Shown piece by piece: positions 1-11,651 of a stretch of 64,000 nucleotides of DNA (positions within the stretch are counted from its first letter, which is position 1; every line of letters begins with the position of its first letter). A program made the position numbers and the translations under genes. Source of the stretch: Misgurnus anguillicaudatus (taxonomy: Eukaryota > Chordata > Actinopteri > Cypriniformes > Cobitidae). The stretch covers positions 267,478 to 331,477 of the forward strand of contig NW_027395284.1 of the NCBI RefSeq assembly GCF_027580225.2, written 5' to 3'. The notes beneath the pieces were generated by a model that was not told the DNA's origin, did no database searches, and worked only from the letters and a program-made list of their open reading frames with translations.

Positions 1-811
1 ACCTCTAAGAAAATCGTGCTTCTCAGAGGTCCTCTGTGTTTTTAATCCCGTCCGAATTGGCCATGTCTGTGTTTTTCTCTGACGACCTCCGTAAAAATTC
101 CAGAGCAATTTACCTACTGTTTTTCGCCGAACTCGGAGGTCCTCTGAGAAATTTAATCCCGTCCGGATGCAAATATCTGTGTTTGCCCGCAATATCTTTT
201 GAAAACGCGGTTCATTTCGTGTTTTGGCCAACGTGATCTGCCGTAAGGTCTTACTAATGCGCGCATATTGTATTTCCTGAGTCCCATTCATTCAGATATG
301 AATGTTTTTTCGCATTCGGCAAAATAAAGTAATTAAATAAATACGAGCTGAATATCATACATTGTTAAGACTAAACACTGTAATATCATTAACGTTATAA
401 GAAACTCAGTTCAAAGTTGTTCAACTCCGGAATGGTAATGTTAATTAATTAAGATATTACATTTTATTAATCATTATTTCTTCATTTCTTTGTGTTTGTT
501 ATAAGCAGACAGTTATATAAAACATGTAGGCTAACGTTACTTTAGTAGGATTTGTATATTTTATTTTGATTTGTTAAAATTAAATTAATAAATGACATGT
601 TTTGTCATAATTTTACATTTAAAGCAAAATATTTAACATTACAAACACGCGTATCCAGAGCATGTGCTACTGCAATGCCCAAATGCATGAAACAGACACT
701 CCCATCTCTGGAATAACGTTAGCCTACATCATTTTAATCCCGTCCGAATCTGTACATAAAATCACAAACTCAAACGTCTTTTGGAAAACTAATCCCGTCC
801 GAATAGTGCAT
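1..811. repeat. Non-coding region with a recurring 14-base motif
   Basis: No credible gene is visible. The motif AATCCCGTCCGAAT occurs at 44-57, 736-749 and 791-804, with a one-base variant at 155-168. The first two copies sit in a loosely duplicated block of about 110 bases that also repeats GGTCCTCTG. The rest is AT-rich. It is probably part of an unclassified interspersed repeat whose ends I cannot define. Confidence 0.4.
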
Positions 812-1520
812 TCGCCATTATTGCGGTGAGGAAAAAGCACATCCACGTGACTTGTAAAGGGAGGTGTTGTCACCATATATGGTTCATTGGAGGCGTTTCA
901 GAATGCAAATGACCATGAACATGCACGAGCATGGTGCTTAACTCATTCCCCGCCATTGACGAGTTATCTCGTCATTTATGAGTTCATATTTAACTAATTA
1001 ATGTGCCTTTCTGGACGAATTTCAAAGTGAAAGTGTAATACCGCTTTTATCCACCAGATGGCGCCAAAACGAATTTATCAAAAACGGGAGTTAAAAAGAG
1101 TTAATGATTTATTTTAACTGCGTTTATGTTTGATAGTAATTCTGAGTCTGATCTCTAACATAAATTTCTTTACAAAAACGCAATTTTTTAAGCGTTTTGC
1201 TCAAAATGTTGTATTTTTGAAGAGAAATATCCATATTTCAGTGGTAAATTAAGTAGAAAAAGTAAATATATAATGAAACGTTTTTTCCCCATTTTGTTTG
1301 TTTGTTTGTTTGTTTATTGTTTGTTTGAAAGCAGAGGGTGTGTTCTTTAATTTGATATAATTTGTATGTTTATATATTTATAGAAAATAATTTTTCCTGC
1401 AAGGAATTTTGTGAAAATTTTGATAAAATCACAAAAATGCAGGTGGGCAACTTTTCTCAAAAAGGCTGGCGGTGAATGAGTTAAGAACACATGGGATTTA
1501 TCATCAAGGATTACTTACTG
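812..1520 (-). mobile_element. Harbinger-type transposon fragment, split by a TTAA element
   Basis: Outside the insertion at 942-1480, this stretch matches the reverse complement of about 43485-43655, which lies inside the Harbinger element at 43361-46827. The match covers the leader upstream of the Myb-like reading frame and its ATG. The matching sequence stops abruptly on both sides, so this is a fragment. It matters because the 43 kb copy gives the empty site for the element nested here. Confidence 0.65.
942..1480 (+). mobile_element. Non-autonomous TTAA-flanked element, copy 1
   Basis: A 539-bp non-coding element with inverted ends CTCATTCCCCGCCA and TGGCGGTGAATGAG, flanked by TTAA at 938-941 and 1481-1484. 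The related sequence at 43.5 kb has a single TTAA at the same point, so the four bases are a true target-site duplication. It is clearly the same family as 8703-9243, in opposite orientation, with further fragments near 4.5-4.75 and 6.27-6.73 kb. A TTAA target is known for piggyBac and Kolobok transposases; which one moves this family cannot be told from the sequence. Confidence 0.85.
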
Positions 1521-1629
1521 AAACAATTCTATAAATGCTTTATTTTATTAACTTTTTGTTATTGCACTTTAATTGTAAAGATGTTCCTAGTTTGAGATTT
1601 GTATTTCCTTGTCGTTTTTGAACTATACT

Positions 1630-1805
1630 AGAATCCTCCACCTCTCCCCACTCTAAAAAAAGTAACTTTTACTCTGAGTAAAGTTAAAATGACTTTTTAC
1701 TTTTACTTGAGTAGATTTTTAGACCAGTAACTTTACTTTTACTTAAGTAAAATATTATTAAAGTAATTTTACTTTTACTCAAGTAGAATATTTTATTACT
1801 CTTTC
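1630..1805. repeat. Interspersed repeat built of ACTTTTACTTAAGTA-like units
   Basis: Several partly palindromic copies of a TTTTACTTRAGTA motif follow one another. Such sequence is characteristic of short non-autonomous DNA elements in fish. Precise ends and a target duplication were not identified. Confidence 0.45.
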
Positions 1806-2542
1806 TACCTCTGACAAAGAGCTTAGCCTATTGCTGTCAGATGTTATTGGTGAACTAGCCTACAGAGACATAAATGGAGGCCCTGCCTGCCAGCCTGAGG
1901 CCCTAGGCAATTGTTTATAGGTAGTGCCAGCCCCAAGTTTGATGCTTGGTTTATTTCAGTTTGTGGTATTTACAACAGTTTATTACAACACACCTTTTTA
2001 ATGCAAAAAGGAAATTAAAAACAAATTATCAAATAATATTGCTTTTACTGTGAAAGAGAACAGTTTGTCCCTCTTAAAAGTAATAATATAAAATATTATT
2101 TATAAACATTTCTAAATAACATTTTGAAATACATTCTGGAAGTTGTAGTTTTGGCACATATGCAGATATCAAGAATCAGCAATGCATGATGGGAGTTTTA
2201 TACTAGGGTGGATCCCAGGATGCATTGCACCATTGTTGCATTGACATTATTTAAGAGCACAGCCTCATCTCGGCCACTCCTGTGACTTGCTCTTGGATCT
2301 TTTGTATCTGTGTCTGATGGTGAAAGATGAGATTTAATTTTTCTAACCAACAGTCTTTGGTCTCAATAATCTATCATTTGTTTATTTTATTCAATTTAAG
2401 GGCCAGATTTACTAACATCATTTTGGTGTTAAATAACGCCAGACGGGATTTACTAAAGACGCACAGTGGATAATTAGTGCTGAAAAGGTGTGGTCTAGTT
2501 GTTTTTTCTAGTATAGACCTTTTGCGTGTTTACACTTTACAT

Positions 2543-2544
<2 letters not shown>
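1806..2544. other. No gene seen
   Basis: AT-rich non-coding sequence. A block at about 2140-2340 (including a GCATGATGGGAG stretch) has higher complexity and could be an old repeat or promoter-like sequence, but no reading frame or splice pattern supports a gene. Confidence 0.3.

Positions 2545-2591
<47 letters not shown>
2545..2591. repeat. (TG)n microsatellite
   Basis: An uninterrupted TG dinucleotide run of about 23 units. Confidence 0.97.
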
Positions 2592-2592
<1 letters not shown>

Positions 2593-3886
2593 GTGCTATG
2601 TTTATATATTTATTAGTAAACATCATACTTTAGAACAAACAGGAAGACATGGGCTAAGATATAAGGCAAAAAGAAGTAAAAGAAAACGAAAAAATAACCT
2701 AAAAAAATGGTAATATTGATATTATGAACTCATTCAAATCTTTAATCATTCTAAATAAATTATAAACGTAACGTGATGAAAACGTTATAAGAGACACATA
2801 GAGAAATCAGACTTCGACAGAACACCGGATATCTTCTCTAATTATTTTCTATTCTAATTATTAAAAGATTTCCAAATGATTTCATCACTCCAGTCTGTCC
2901 GGTTGAGGGCTTAATGCAACCATAAACACCTACGTTTATCTTCAAATGGTGTCTTCAACGACGGTATACTATAAAAATGAAGGTCATCTATTTTGGCATT
3001 CCTATTCTGACACTCAACAGCACAACAAAACATTTTCTAGTGAGTTATATTGTTCGTTTCACTCGTGTCTCATTCGTTTCCACTGTTTTTCTGCCACCAC
3101 ATTGCGCGCGTGACGTATCTGTGACGTCGACTCGCAAAAGGTCTATTAGGATTAGGTCTAGTATTTTTGTGACGGACCTTACTGCATATGCATATCTAAG
3201 AGTTTCCCTTTTAGAGGCTAAATTTATGGGAGGAGACTATTTAAATGATTCATGCAATGCGATTAACTAATGTGTGTAAATATTTAACGCCAAAAAGCAT
3301 GTCTTATATCATTTTGAGCCTGAAATGGTTGCAATTGTCGCAGATAATACGACGCTTGGCAGAGGCAGTACAAGGCAGCTGATTTTTCCACACGTAAAAG
3401 TTTATTTGTAATGCCAGAAAAAAAAACATATTTTTCAAAAAACTTGTTTGCCAAGCCATGTTATTTTTTATAATCACAGGAGCAGAAGCCACACAATAGC
3501 AGTTCTAGTAAGCCTTCATTTTTTTGACCTCCGGTTCTTTTAATTTGCCCTGTTTAGTCAATCTGGCCAAAACTCTCATGTGTGATTGTTTTGGGAGAGG
3601 TCAATTTTGGTAAAAGTAAAATTCTATAACGTATATATTTATATACTAAATAGATTTTTTATTTAATAGTAACGCTGGACTTTGTTCATGTCAGTACTAC
3701 ATTAAACTAAATAATGAGTGTTTATCATTCTAACCAGTTTTTTAAAAATTTAAGACAGAGAGATGATGGTTCTGCCTGTTGTTTATTCATATCAATGTGT
3801 ACATCTTATAACGTGTTTTAAAACACGTTACCGGAAAATAAGTCATCAAGTGTTCCAATGTATAGTAATTAATCACTTAAAGGGGC
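2592..3886. other. No gene seen
   Basis: AT-rich sequence without a supportable coding exon on either strand. Short open frames here have no recognisable domain. Confidence 0.3.
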
Positions 3887-4489
3887 AATGAATCATTTGT
3901 TTTTATTGTTTTATACTGTTGTCTGACGTCTACGTTCGTGTGGTTTTTACATTTAAAAACATCAAAAGTAATCTATTTTGAACCCTGGTTTTGAGACTAG
4001 CTCGAGGAATGCTCTGTTTTTATGGGCGTGCTTTATTGAAGACCTGGAAGTAAACGTTCAGTGCTAGGATTGTGTGGCATGATGCACATGAAATTTAATG
4101 CAATGATATCAAGCAGCAGCCAAAAATAGTTTCCTTAGTAACTTTTAATAGCAGGGGACTATTTTCGGTCCTTGATTATTACGCCAGAATGAGAGTATAG
4201 TTCCTAGCCATATCGGCCTAGAAAATCAAAACTTTTAATTTTCTGTCGGTCTTAGTACACGATGTAACTACAGTAGAGTCAAGTTTAAATGGGTAAAATA
4301 TCGAAAAAAATTTTTTTTTGGAGAACGATGCTAAATTGTCTAATCAGTTTTAATGGATTGTGCTAAGCCATGCTAAAAGTGATAGCGCACAGACCCGGAG
4401 ATCGGCTTGAATGGATTCCAAAACGGTAAAAACAAATGTTTAACAATAAAAATGATTATATTTTCCAAAAAAGTGGAGTGTCTCTTTAA
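3887..4489 (+). mobile_element. Short inverted-end element, family A
   Basis: It starts CTTAAAGGGGCA and ends with a diverged inverse (GTGTCTCTTTAAA). The left part is clearly similar to the reverse complement of about 29570-29790, sharing the GTTTTATACTGTTGTCTGA stretch, so it is a dispersed family. It is non-coding. The superfamily is not determined. Confidence 0.5.
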
Positions 4490-4494
4490 ATATG

Positions 4495-4753
4495 GGTAGG
4501 TTTCTTTAAAAATACAAAAAAGCAAAAAACTGAAATAATTGCATTTTTGTAAGGAATTTTGTTAGAGATCAGATTCAGATCGATTATGAAAACATTAAAT
4601 TTAAATTAAATTAGTTTTTGCTTCAGTTTCTTTTTTACAAATTGAGGAAAAGCGGAATTACAGATTACCGTAAAAACTCATAAGTAAAGCGTTATTGGCA
4701 GGGAAATGTTTACTCTTAATTGACAAGAAAACTTGTCAGTGGCGAGGAAAGAG
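4495..4753 (-). mobile_element. Diverged fragment of the TTAA-flanked element
   Basis: The right edge (GGCGAGGAAAGAG) and the preceding AATTGACAAGAAAACTTGTC match the terminal region of the elements at 942-1480 and 8703-9243, with many substitutions. The other end is missing. It is an older, truncated copy. Confidence 0.5.
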
Positions 4754-4786
4754 TAAAATTTATTCTTTGATTCACCACTCCTTTAA

Positions 4787-5638
4787 GGGCGTTTTCACAT
4801 CTGTAATTCGGTTCATTTGGTCCGGACCAAAAGCAAAAAATGATACATTGTAACTTTTTTAGCAGATTTGGTTCCATTTCACACCACACTGATTGCTCTG
4901 ATCCGCACCAATTGAAACGAACCAAAATTCTGTCATGTGATAAGATCAACATCACTCAATGGCCACATGTATTTGAACGTATTTACTAAACGGCTTCACG
5001 ATTGGTCAGAATCAACGTGCGGCAAATTCCAACGGAACCCACGGAAGTAAACAAAAGAAGGATAATACAGCAGACACCATGGACAGACGGCTGCGCGCTG
5101 TAATTATGTCTCCATGGTTGTTATACATAGTTTGTATACAGCACTCTAGACAAACTGTTCATTTTCAGAATGAATCGCGGATGCGGCTTGAAAACAACGG
5201 TTTAATGCACTACAAACGGCGGAGACAAAAAAATTCGGAGGCTCCGCCCGCACCTCCTCGCAACTCCAGGTATGTCCGCGATTTGTCATTGTGCTAATAT
5301 TGCTAATAGAAACGGTCAACAAACACTTCCTCATCCGATAATGCACTGCGCAGTTGACTACGGCAGCTGGTTTAGTCCAAAATGCGCAGTACTTTTGCAG
5401 TTAGGTCGGTTCGATCTCGGATCGTGTTCTCACCACAAACGAACTGCTCTAGAGTTCGTTTGAAAGCGTACCAAGACCACCTCTGCAAGCTGGTCTCGGT
5501 CCGCTTGTTTGGTCCGCTTTTGGTGCGCACCAGAGTTCGATTGCTGCATTTTCACCTCCCCAAACGAACTGTACCAACTGAGCAATCAAACTCTGGTACG
5601 TTTCAATCGAACTAAACAAGGCAGGTGTGAAAACCCCC
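4787..5638 (+). mobile_element. Non-autonomous DNA transposon with TAA target duplication
   Basis: Inverted ends GGGCGTTTTCACA and TGTGAAAACCCCC are flanked by TAA at 4784-4786 and 5639-5641. The inner sequence has several GAACCAAA / TTTGGTCCG stretches. A 3-bp TAA duplication fits a Harbinger-like enzyme, but no transposase is encoded; the small open frames inside are chance frames. Confidence 0.7.
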
Positions 5639-5693
5639 TAAGTGTCCAATTAACTCTCACATAGACTTTGTATATGTGCCAATAAAATCTCAC

Positions 5694-5953
5694 CTAGAGC
5701 TGGGATTAATCAGGGTTACATATTCATAACACCGTCCAGTAACAATCTGTTTAAGATTTAAGGTGGTCCCAAACTCTGCTGTAGGGTCCATGACGAAAAG
5801 AAGCATGGCAAATCCTGAAAAGGTTAACCCCCAGGGGTCAAACATGCATAAACAAGAGTTCTGAGGAAAAATATTATTATTTCACAGACTGGAATTATTT
5901 AATATTAGTTATTGCAGACACTCACCTAAAGTAATTCTGAAAAGCAACCTCAC
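5694..5953 (-). CDS. Two exons of a CD38/BST1-like ADP-ribosyl cyclase (partial)
   Basis: Two minus-strand exons with good borders: 5926-5953 (28 nt, after TTTCAG, before GTGAGT) and 5694-5814 (121 nt, after TTTTCAG, before GTGAGA). Joined, they stay in frame and give a hydrophobic segment (LLFRITLGFAMLLFVM) and then a GTTLNLKQIVTGRCYEY stretch. In CD38-family enzymes a signal-anchor helix is followed by a GTT...RC..Y segment and the first exon ends just after this part, so topology and exon border both fit. These enzymes make and hydrolyse cyclic ADP-ribose from NAD at the cell surface. The start codon, the cytoplasmic exon and all catalytic exons are missing from the window or not recognisable. 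The identification rests on about 50 residues. Confidence 0.5.
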
Positions 5954-6267
5954 CTGAAACAAATATAAAGGCAAAAAAAATTAAAGGTTAAAAAAAATTG
6001 ACATATGAAATCTGACTTAAACATGCATCATTTGTCTTAGTTAAATCTTCTAAGTGAGAAAGAAACATGATGTATAGCTGAGTTTTATATCAAATCGGTA
6101 ATTCTTAATAACCTAAGGCTGGGATAAAGCGGATTTGAAGCAATAAAGACATTCGATAAGACATGGCACATTCGCACAATAACATGAGCTAATTTATCTA
6201 ATTTTTGTTTTTTATCTAATTTTATATTTAGAGCTTTTTGCATCTGAAAGTTTATTTATAGTTTTAA

Positions 6268-6733
6268 CTCTTTCCCCGCAATTGCAGAGTTATCTCGTCA
6301 ATTAAGAGAAAACATGTTTGAAAGAAGAGGGTCTGTTTTTTCATTTGATATATAGACTGTTTCAGCAGTAACAACATAAACAAGCGGCTGTCGCGGTCCG
6401 CACGTAACTTCAGGGTAAACTCTGCTAAGAATAAATAACAACAAAGTTCTTTAAATGTAATTTATTTATATAACAAGCAAAAAAACAACACATAGATTAC
6501 CTAGGAAACCAAAATATTTATTATTTTCGATGAGTCATTTGTTCAAGAGATCAGTTTAGCAACTAGTCAGACCATTAAATAAATGAAACCGGAAATAAGG
6601 TTCGGATCCAGACTTGTATCACGTGCGTCCGATGAAACCGTCTATATATTCAATATAGTATATGTTGGTTTATATTTTTTTAAATATTTTTTTCTGGAAT
6701 GTATATTGTGAAACTTTATTCATTACTGTAATG
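6268..6733 (+). mobile_element. Broken copy of the TTAA-flanked element
   Basis: The left end CTCTTTCCCCGC with the following GAGTTATCTCGTCAATTA matches the family at 942-1480, then jumps to an internal segment near the TTTGATATA stretch. That segment is interrupted by the small element at 6352-6645, and the copy is cut off at 6733 by a hAT element. It is an old, internally deleted copy. Confidence 0.5.
6352..6645 (+). mobile_element. Short inverted-repeat element (ATAGACGGTTTCA ends)
   Basis: A non-coding element of about 294 bp ending in ATAGACTGTTTCA and TGAAACCGTCTAT (one mismatch). Both sides are ATAT, so the exact duplication is ambiguous. It lies inside the older TTAA-family fragment. 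Confidence 0.55.
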
Positions 6734-7240
6734 CAGTGCTTCTCAATTATTTTCTGTCACGCCCCCCCTAGGAAGAAGTAAACATTCCGCGCCCCCCCAA
6801 CTCTCCGCCGCGACTGTAAATAGTATAATTTATCTATAAAATGACACATCTGCAAAACATTGTATCCTTATTAACATTAAAGAAAACACAAAAAAGAAAT
6901 ATCGATCAACTTACAGCAAAGAATAACTTTATTAACATTGTTTTGTAGTCTGTAACAGAAAAGACTTAAAATGGATCAATTTGCCTGAAAAAAAATCAAT
7001 CCTTGTTTAAAGTATAAAAAATTTTGACCGTTTGATACTGAAAAATTTAATTAAAATAATCAATAAATAATAATAAAAACTCAAGCGGCTTATCAGCGTG
7101 ATTGGGGTGTAATGTCTTTAAGTGACAGTGCAAACAAATCACTTCCTGAAAAAGTATTTTTCCCCAGGGTCTCGCGCGCCCCCCCTGGTGTCGCTTCGAG
7201 CCCCCCCTGGGGGTCCCGCCCCACTATTTGAGAAGCACTG
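6734..7240 (+). mobile_element. hAT-type non-autonomous element
   Basis: The ends CAGTGCTTCTCAA and TTGAGAAGCACTG are a perfect 13-bp inverted pair. Flanks are CTGTAATG (6726-6733) and CTGTAATT (7241-7248), an 8-bp duplication with one mismatch as expected for hAT. C-rich stretches (CACGCCCCCCC) lie just inside both ends. No transposase reading frame is present. Confidence 0.9.
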
Positions 7241-7248
7241 CTGTAATT

Positions 7249-8559
7249 CTATAATAATATCATGTGTTTCACTTTACATGGTATGAATCACGATATAAAA
7301 TGTGCAACGGTTTTACATAAATTTAACTGAGAATTTGTATAATATTTTATGCTATTACCTAAGTAGTAAGTAAATAAATGCTATTGCTTAAATCATGTAC
7401 CATATATTGCTTTTTTATAATACTACAAATATGACAGCTTTAAACAAATTAAGTGTTATTTATTGGGAAATCCATGAAAAATAAGGTAGACTGCACGTCT
7501 TTCTCATATGATTAAAAAATTAAAACAGGCTCTTTTTTAGCTAAATATTATTTTTTAACAAAAAAAAAAACAAAAAACAGAAATACCACCTTATTATGAA
7601 ATAAAAATGAGCCAGTGTGTGTCCCTGTAGGCTAAATGTGAAAAATAAAATCTAATGCAACACAGAACGCAATGTAAATAAAGCATTTTTTTTCAATAAT
7701 ATATTAGTACAATAATATTAGTATATACACATTACTATACATTGTTTTGGCAGAAAGTCTTAGCTTGAATCTTCATAAGAAAAAATACTGAGGAGACAAA
7801 GGTTCCAGGTGCCAAACAAAAATTTATTTATTCGCTCGATCCAACAAAGTGAGACAATCAACACCCCTCAAAGAGGCGCTAAAAGATCATCTGCCCTCCC
7901 AGCACCTGACTCGATTTTTATACAGTAAGATCAAACACTTCTTATCTGAGATGACGAATACTCTTCTAATTGGTCTCGGTCTGCAACAATTAATTTATTT
8001 GTTTGATGTAGCAAAAGTGCAGCTGAATCTTTCCTCATATCTAAAATGATATATTCTGCTTATTGGTTCTCATGGCCTTGGCCTAGCTTGCACAGAAACC
8101 TTATTATTAATATAGCAAAGTACAGCTGGACTTCTCCTCAAATCTTAAAATGACGTACTCTGTTTATTATTTTGATTGGCCTTGGCTTTCCCTAGCACAA
8201 CTAACTTATTGTTAATGTAGCGAAGTACAGCTGGGCGACTTCTCTAATCGAAAATTATGTACTCTTGTTAATCGGTTGTTTCGACCTTGTTTCTCATAAT
8301 AATCGTGGCGAGAACAATCGAGGCTTATTTGAGATTATTAAAATAGAGAAAGTTTGTCATCTGCATGTGTTTCAAAGGCTTGCAAATGTTAACATTCAAG
8401 TGATTTTAAACAATTTAACCACTAAAGTGAGTAGCTTTCTGTACACATAGACACACATGCTGCTGAATGTGTCCGCTCCAGCTTCAGACGTGATCAACCC
8501 TATGACCTTTAAAGATCAGAACTCTTGATGTGTAAACTTTAGAGAGTTGCGCTACTGTG
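7249..8559. repeat. AT-rich region with 3 imperfect ~110-bp tandem units
   Basis: About 7965-8310 holds three diverged direct repeats. Each has a GTAGCRAAGTACAGCTGG-like core, then TCTCCTCA, AAAATGACGTACTCTG and GGCCTTGGC. No coding exon is recognised in the rest. The tandem block could be part of an LTR or a satellite remnant; the evidence does not decide. Confidence 0.4.
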
Positions 8560-8702
8560 TCTCATTCTGACAGTACAATGTTTCATGTGGGCTTTTGTTT
8601 TGGTTTATTCTGACCACGCATTTCTTGGGTCTCGTCACTTTTTACCCGATCCCTTACTTGTGATTCTTTTCAGCTGTGTCTCATTAATTTCTTCCTATTT
8701 AA

Positions 8703-9243
8703 CTCATTCACCGCCAGCCTTTTTGAGAAAAGTTGCCCACCTGCATTTTTGTGGTTTTAACAAAAGTTTCACAAAATTCCTTGCAGGAAAAATTTTCTTC
8801 TATAAATATATAAACATACAAATTATATCAAATTAAAGAACATACCCTTTGCTTTCAAACAAACAATAAACAAACAAACAAACAAACAAAATGGGGAAAA
8901 AACTTTCATTATATATTTACTTTTTCCACTTAATTTAACCACTGAAATATGGATATTTCTCTTCAAAAATACAACATTTTGAGGAAAAAGCTTAAAAAAA
9001 TTGCGTTTTTGTAAAGGAATTTATGTTAGATATCAGACTCAGAATGACTATCAAACATAAAGGCATTTAAAATCAGTCATTACTTCTTTTTAACTTCCTT
9101 TTTTGATAAATTCGGTTTTGGCGCCATCCAGTGGATAAAAGTGGTATTACACTTTCACTTTGAAATTCGTCCAGAAAGGCATATTAATTAGTTAAATATT
9201 AACTCATAATTGACGAGATAACTCGTCAATGGCGGGGAATGAG
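8703..9243 (-). mobile_element. Non-autonomous TTAA-flanked element, copy 2
   Basis: A 541-bp element, in inverse orientation to 942-1480 and about 90% similar by eye over its ends. TTAA lies at 8699-8702 and 9244-9247. Ends are CTCATTCACCGCCA and TGGCGGGGAATGAG. It contains a (CAAA)n-like run near 8860-8890, matching the GTTT run near 1300 in copy 1. Non-coding. Confidence 0.85.
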
Positions 9244-11159
9244 TTAAAGTCCTTGTGTTTGGTGGCGTCTACGGGTCCGTTTTGTGAGTACTTTGTCTCG
9301 TGTAAGATCTAGTTCAGTTTATGTTTAGTTAGTGATGGGCAGAGCGAGGCTTCATGAAACAATGAAACAGTTGAAGCAAATGTGCCGTATTGTTTCGAGG
9401 CTTTGAAACATCAATCCGAAACCGCCTTCACCTAGTGTTCACTTGCATGTATTACAGCCTCATCAATGGTTCATATACTGTAAGTGCTAACAGTATTTAT
9501 AAATACTGTTTATTTATAAATAATATAAATTATAAATAATTTTAAAATACATATTTTTGTTGTTGTTGTTTTAACATCTGTTTTCACATCTGAATGACAA
9601 ATATGAGAGTTTGATTTTGTAACCTTCAGGTATCTTATTGTGAATATATTATTATAGTAATGGAAACTGAGAGATAAATGCATAAACAAATAACGAGACA
9701 TTAATAAAACAAGTGAAGCAACAAAGACATTTGTTACATTTCAAATTTTTTATTAAAAAATATTAATTGCTCTGCTGTTGAAGGACTTAGCCTACTTTTT
9801 TACATATAATTTCCCCAGCCTTAGAAAAAAATGATCTCACAAGGAACACTTGTTGCTGGGATGCACAGATACTTTTTTGAAAGTACATACAAATTTAGAA
9901 AAATAACTGCTCTGTCTTTCCAGTAACATAGAGGATCATGTGTGCTTGGTAAAAATGCATCTGTCGGGTATTTTTTTACTTCCACATTGGCAGCAGCTGT
10001 AGCGCTGTGTATTGTCTGGGTTTCACGCATTCGATTATCGAAATGTTCCCATAAATTGTCCTGCGATTCTGCTGGTGTTGTTGTTGATGATGATGATAAA
10101 GATGATGAAGGGCCTGCTGCTGACAGTTGTGGCTCTACATAAACATGCAAAATCAATATGTTACACAGGCTAAACTGATATGATATATCTTCATGAAATT
10201 AGATGAAGACTGAAACTGCTCACCAGGAGTTGGATGGTTTGTATGCATCAGTGATGCGCACTCCGCGGTAAGGTGCTTTTCAGCTTCCTGGGCTTTTGCA
10301 GGATTTCCAAAATCCACATGTTTGAACCTTGGGTCTAGCAGTGTTGCCAGAGCCAAGGCTCTAAATGACTCGTACCCTCCACATCTGGAGTGCAGACCTT
10401 CTTGCAGGTGTGAGCCTGTTGAAAACAGGAGCAATGTAAAACTATATTATTTAGAGCAATATGACAATTTTGGACTATAACACGAGTAGTATACTTGTTG
10501 TGGCTTACTTAATTGTATAGTGGATTCGTGATTTGCACTCTTTTTTCTCTGACATTTTGTGCTGCAACATCTTGTAAAGAGGTATAAGCTTTGAAGCAGA
10601 CACTCTCTGTTCCTCCGACAACTCTATTGTTGCTAGTTTAAAAGGTTGCAGTATTGTCAATGATTCTTGGATGATTTCATACTCCAAACTTGAAAGTGGA
10701 GCAGTATCACTGTTTAAACCAAAAAAGTGCAGCTCCCACTGGCTCTATTTGCTCATACAGACATTGCAGCATGTCGAAAATGCTATTCCATCTTGTGTCA
10801 ACCCCCTGTTGCAGTTTCAGACTTGTGTTTCTGCACAATGTCCATAAGCTTGTCTTTTGCAACTTGATCTAAACAACACCACTATCTTTCTTGCTTTCTG
10901 TCGTATGTCATTGATGAGTGGGGTTTGATCTAGAGCCTTTTGTCACAGGTCGGAGCGGACCACCAATACCGTGGGTCACGCTCCTCCCTTTATGTCCACA
11001 ATGAGGAATTCCCGAAATCCTCCAATGAACAGACAGACAAGAGGACGTAAAATGATAACAAAACTTTATTTATAAAAAAAAGGGAGAGGGGATTTAAATA
11101 AAACTTCTGCGGCTGGGGGTGTAGTGAGCGGCTTAGGACACTGGCGTCAACTCCTGACC

Positions 11160-11545
11160 GTACAGGTGGGAGGTATAGGTAGGTGCTTCAGGACTCGATC
11201 CCTGCAATCCACAGGTGGGCATACAGGTAGGTGCTCCGAACTTGGTCTCTTCGACTCTCAAGTGGGCGTACAGGTAGGTGCTCGGGACTTGGTCTCTTAA
11301 ATTCACAGGTGGACGTACAGGTAGAACAGGTAGATGCTCTGAACTTAGTCTCTTCGACTCACAAGTGGGCGTACAGGTAGGAGAACTGGACTTGGTCTCT
11401 TCGTCTCACAGAGAGGCATACAAGTAGGTATACAGGTGAGTACACAGGGCTTTCACTGGTGGGCGTACAAGTAAGTATAAGTACAGGCGGGTATACAGGC
11501 AAGACGACAAGGCTCTTAGCTTTTCACTCACAGGTAGACGTACGG
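11160..11545 (+). repeat. Minisatellite of about 45-60 bp units
   Basis: Seven or more imperfect units share ACAGGTGGGCGTACAGGTAG, followed by a GTGCTC...ACTTGGTCTCTTCGACTC spacer of varying length. It lies within the probable LTR. Confidence 0.8.
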
Positions 11546-11651
11546 CAAGTGCAAGCTGTTCCTTTAACTTTTCCACACTTCGCTTCTCATAACACATGTC
11601 AAATGTTAAAAAGAATTCACCCATCGGATTAGCATCGCTCTCCCTCTTCTA

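Noticed and set aside
36..236. 66-residue open frame at the left edge
   Set aside because: It overlaps the repeated CCCGTCCGAAT motif region, has no domain and no splice context.
2477..2713. Open frame over the TG microsatellite
   Set aside because: Its Cys-Val run is just the dinucleotide repeat translated.
2398..3300. GGCCAGATTTACTAAC considered as the end of a transposon
   Set aside because: No inverse end with a target duplication was found on the right.
5079..5615. Several overlapping short frames on both strands
   Set aside because: They lie wholly inside the TAA-flanked transposon and have no known domain.
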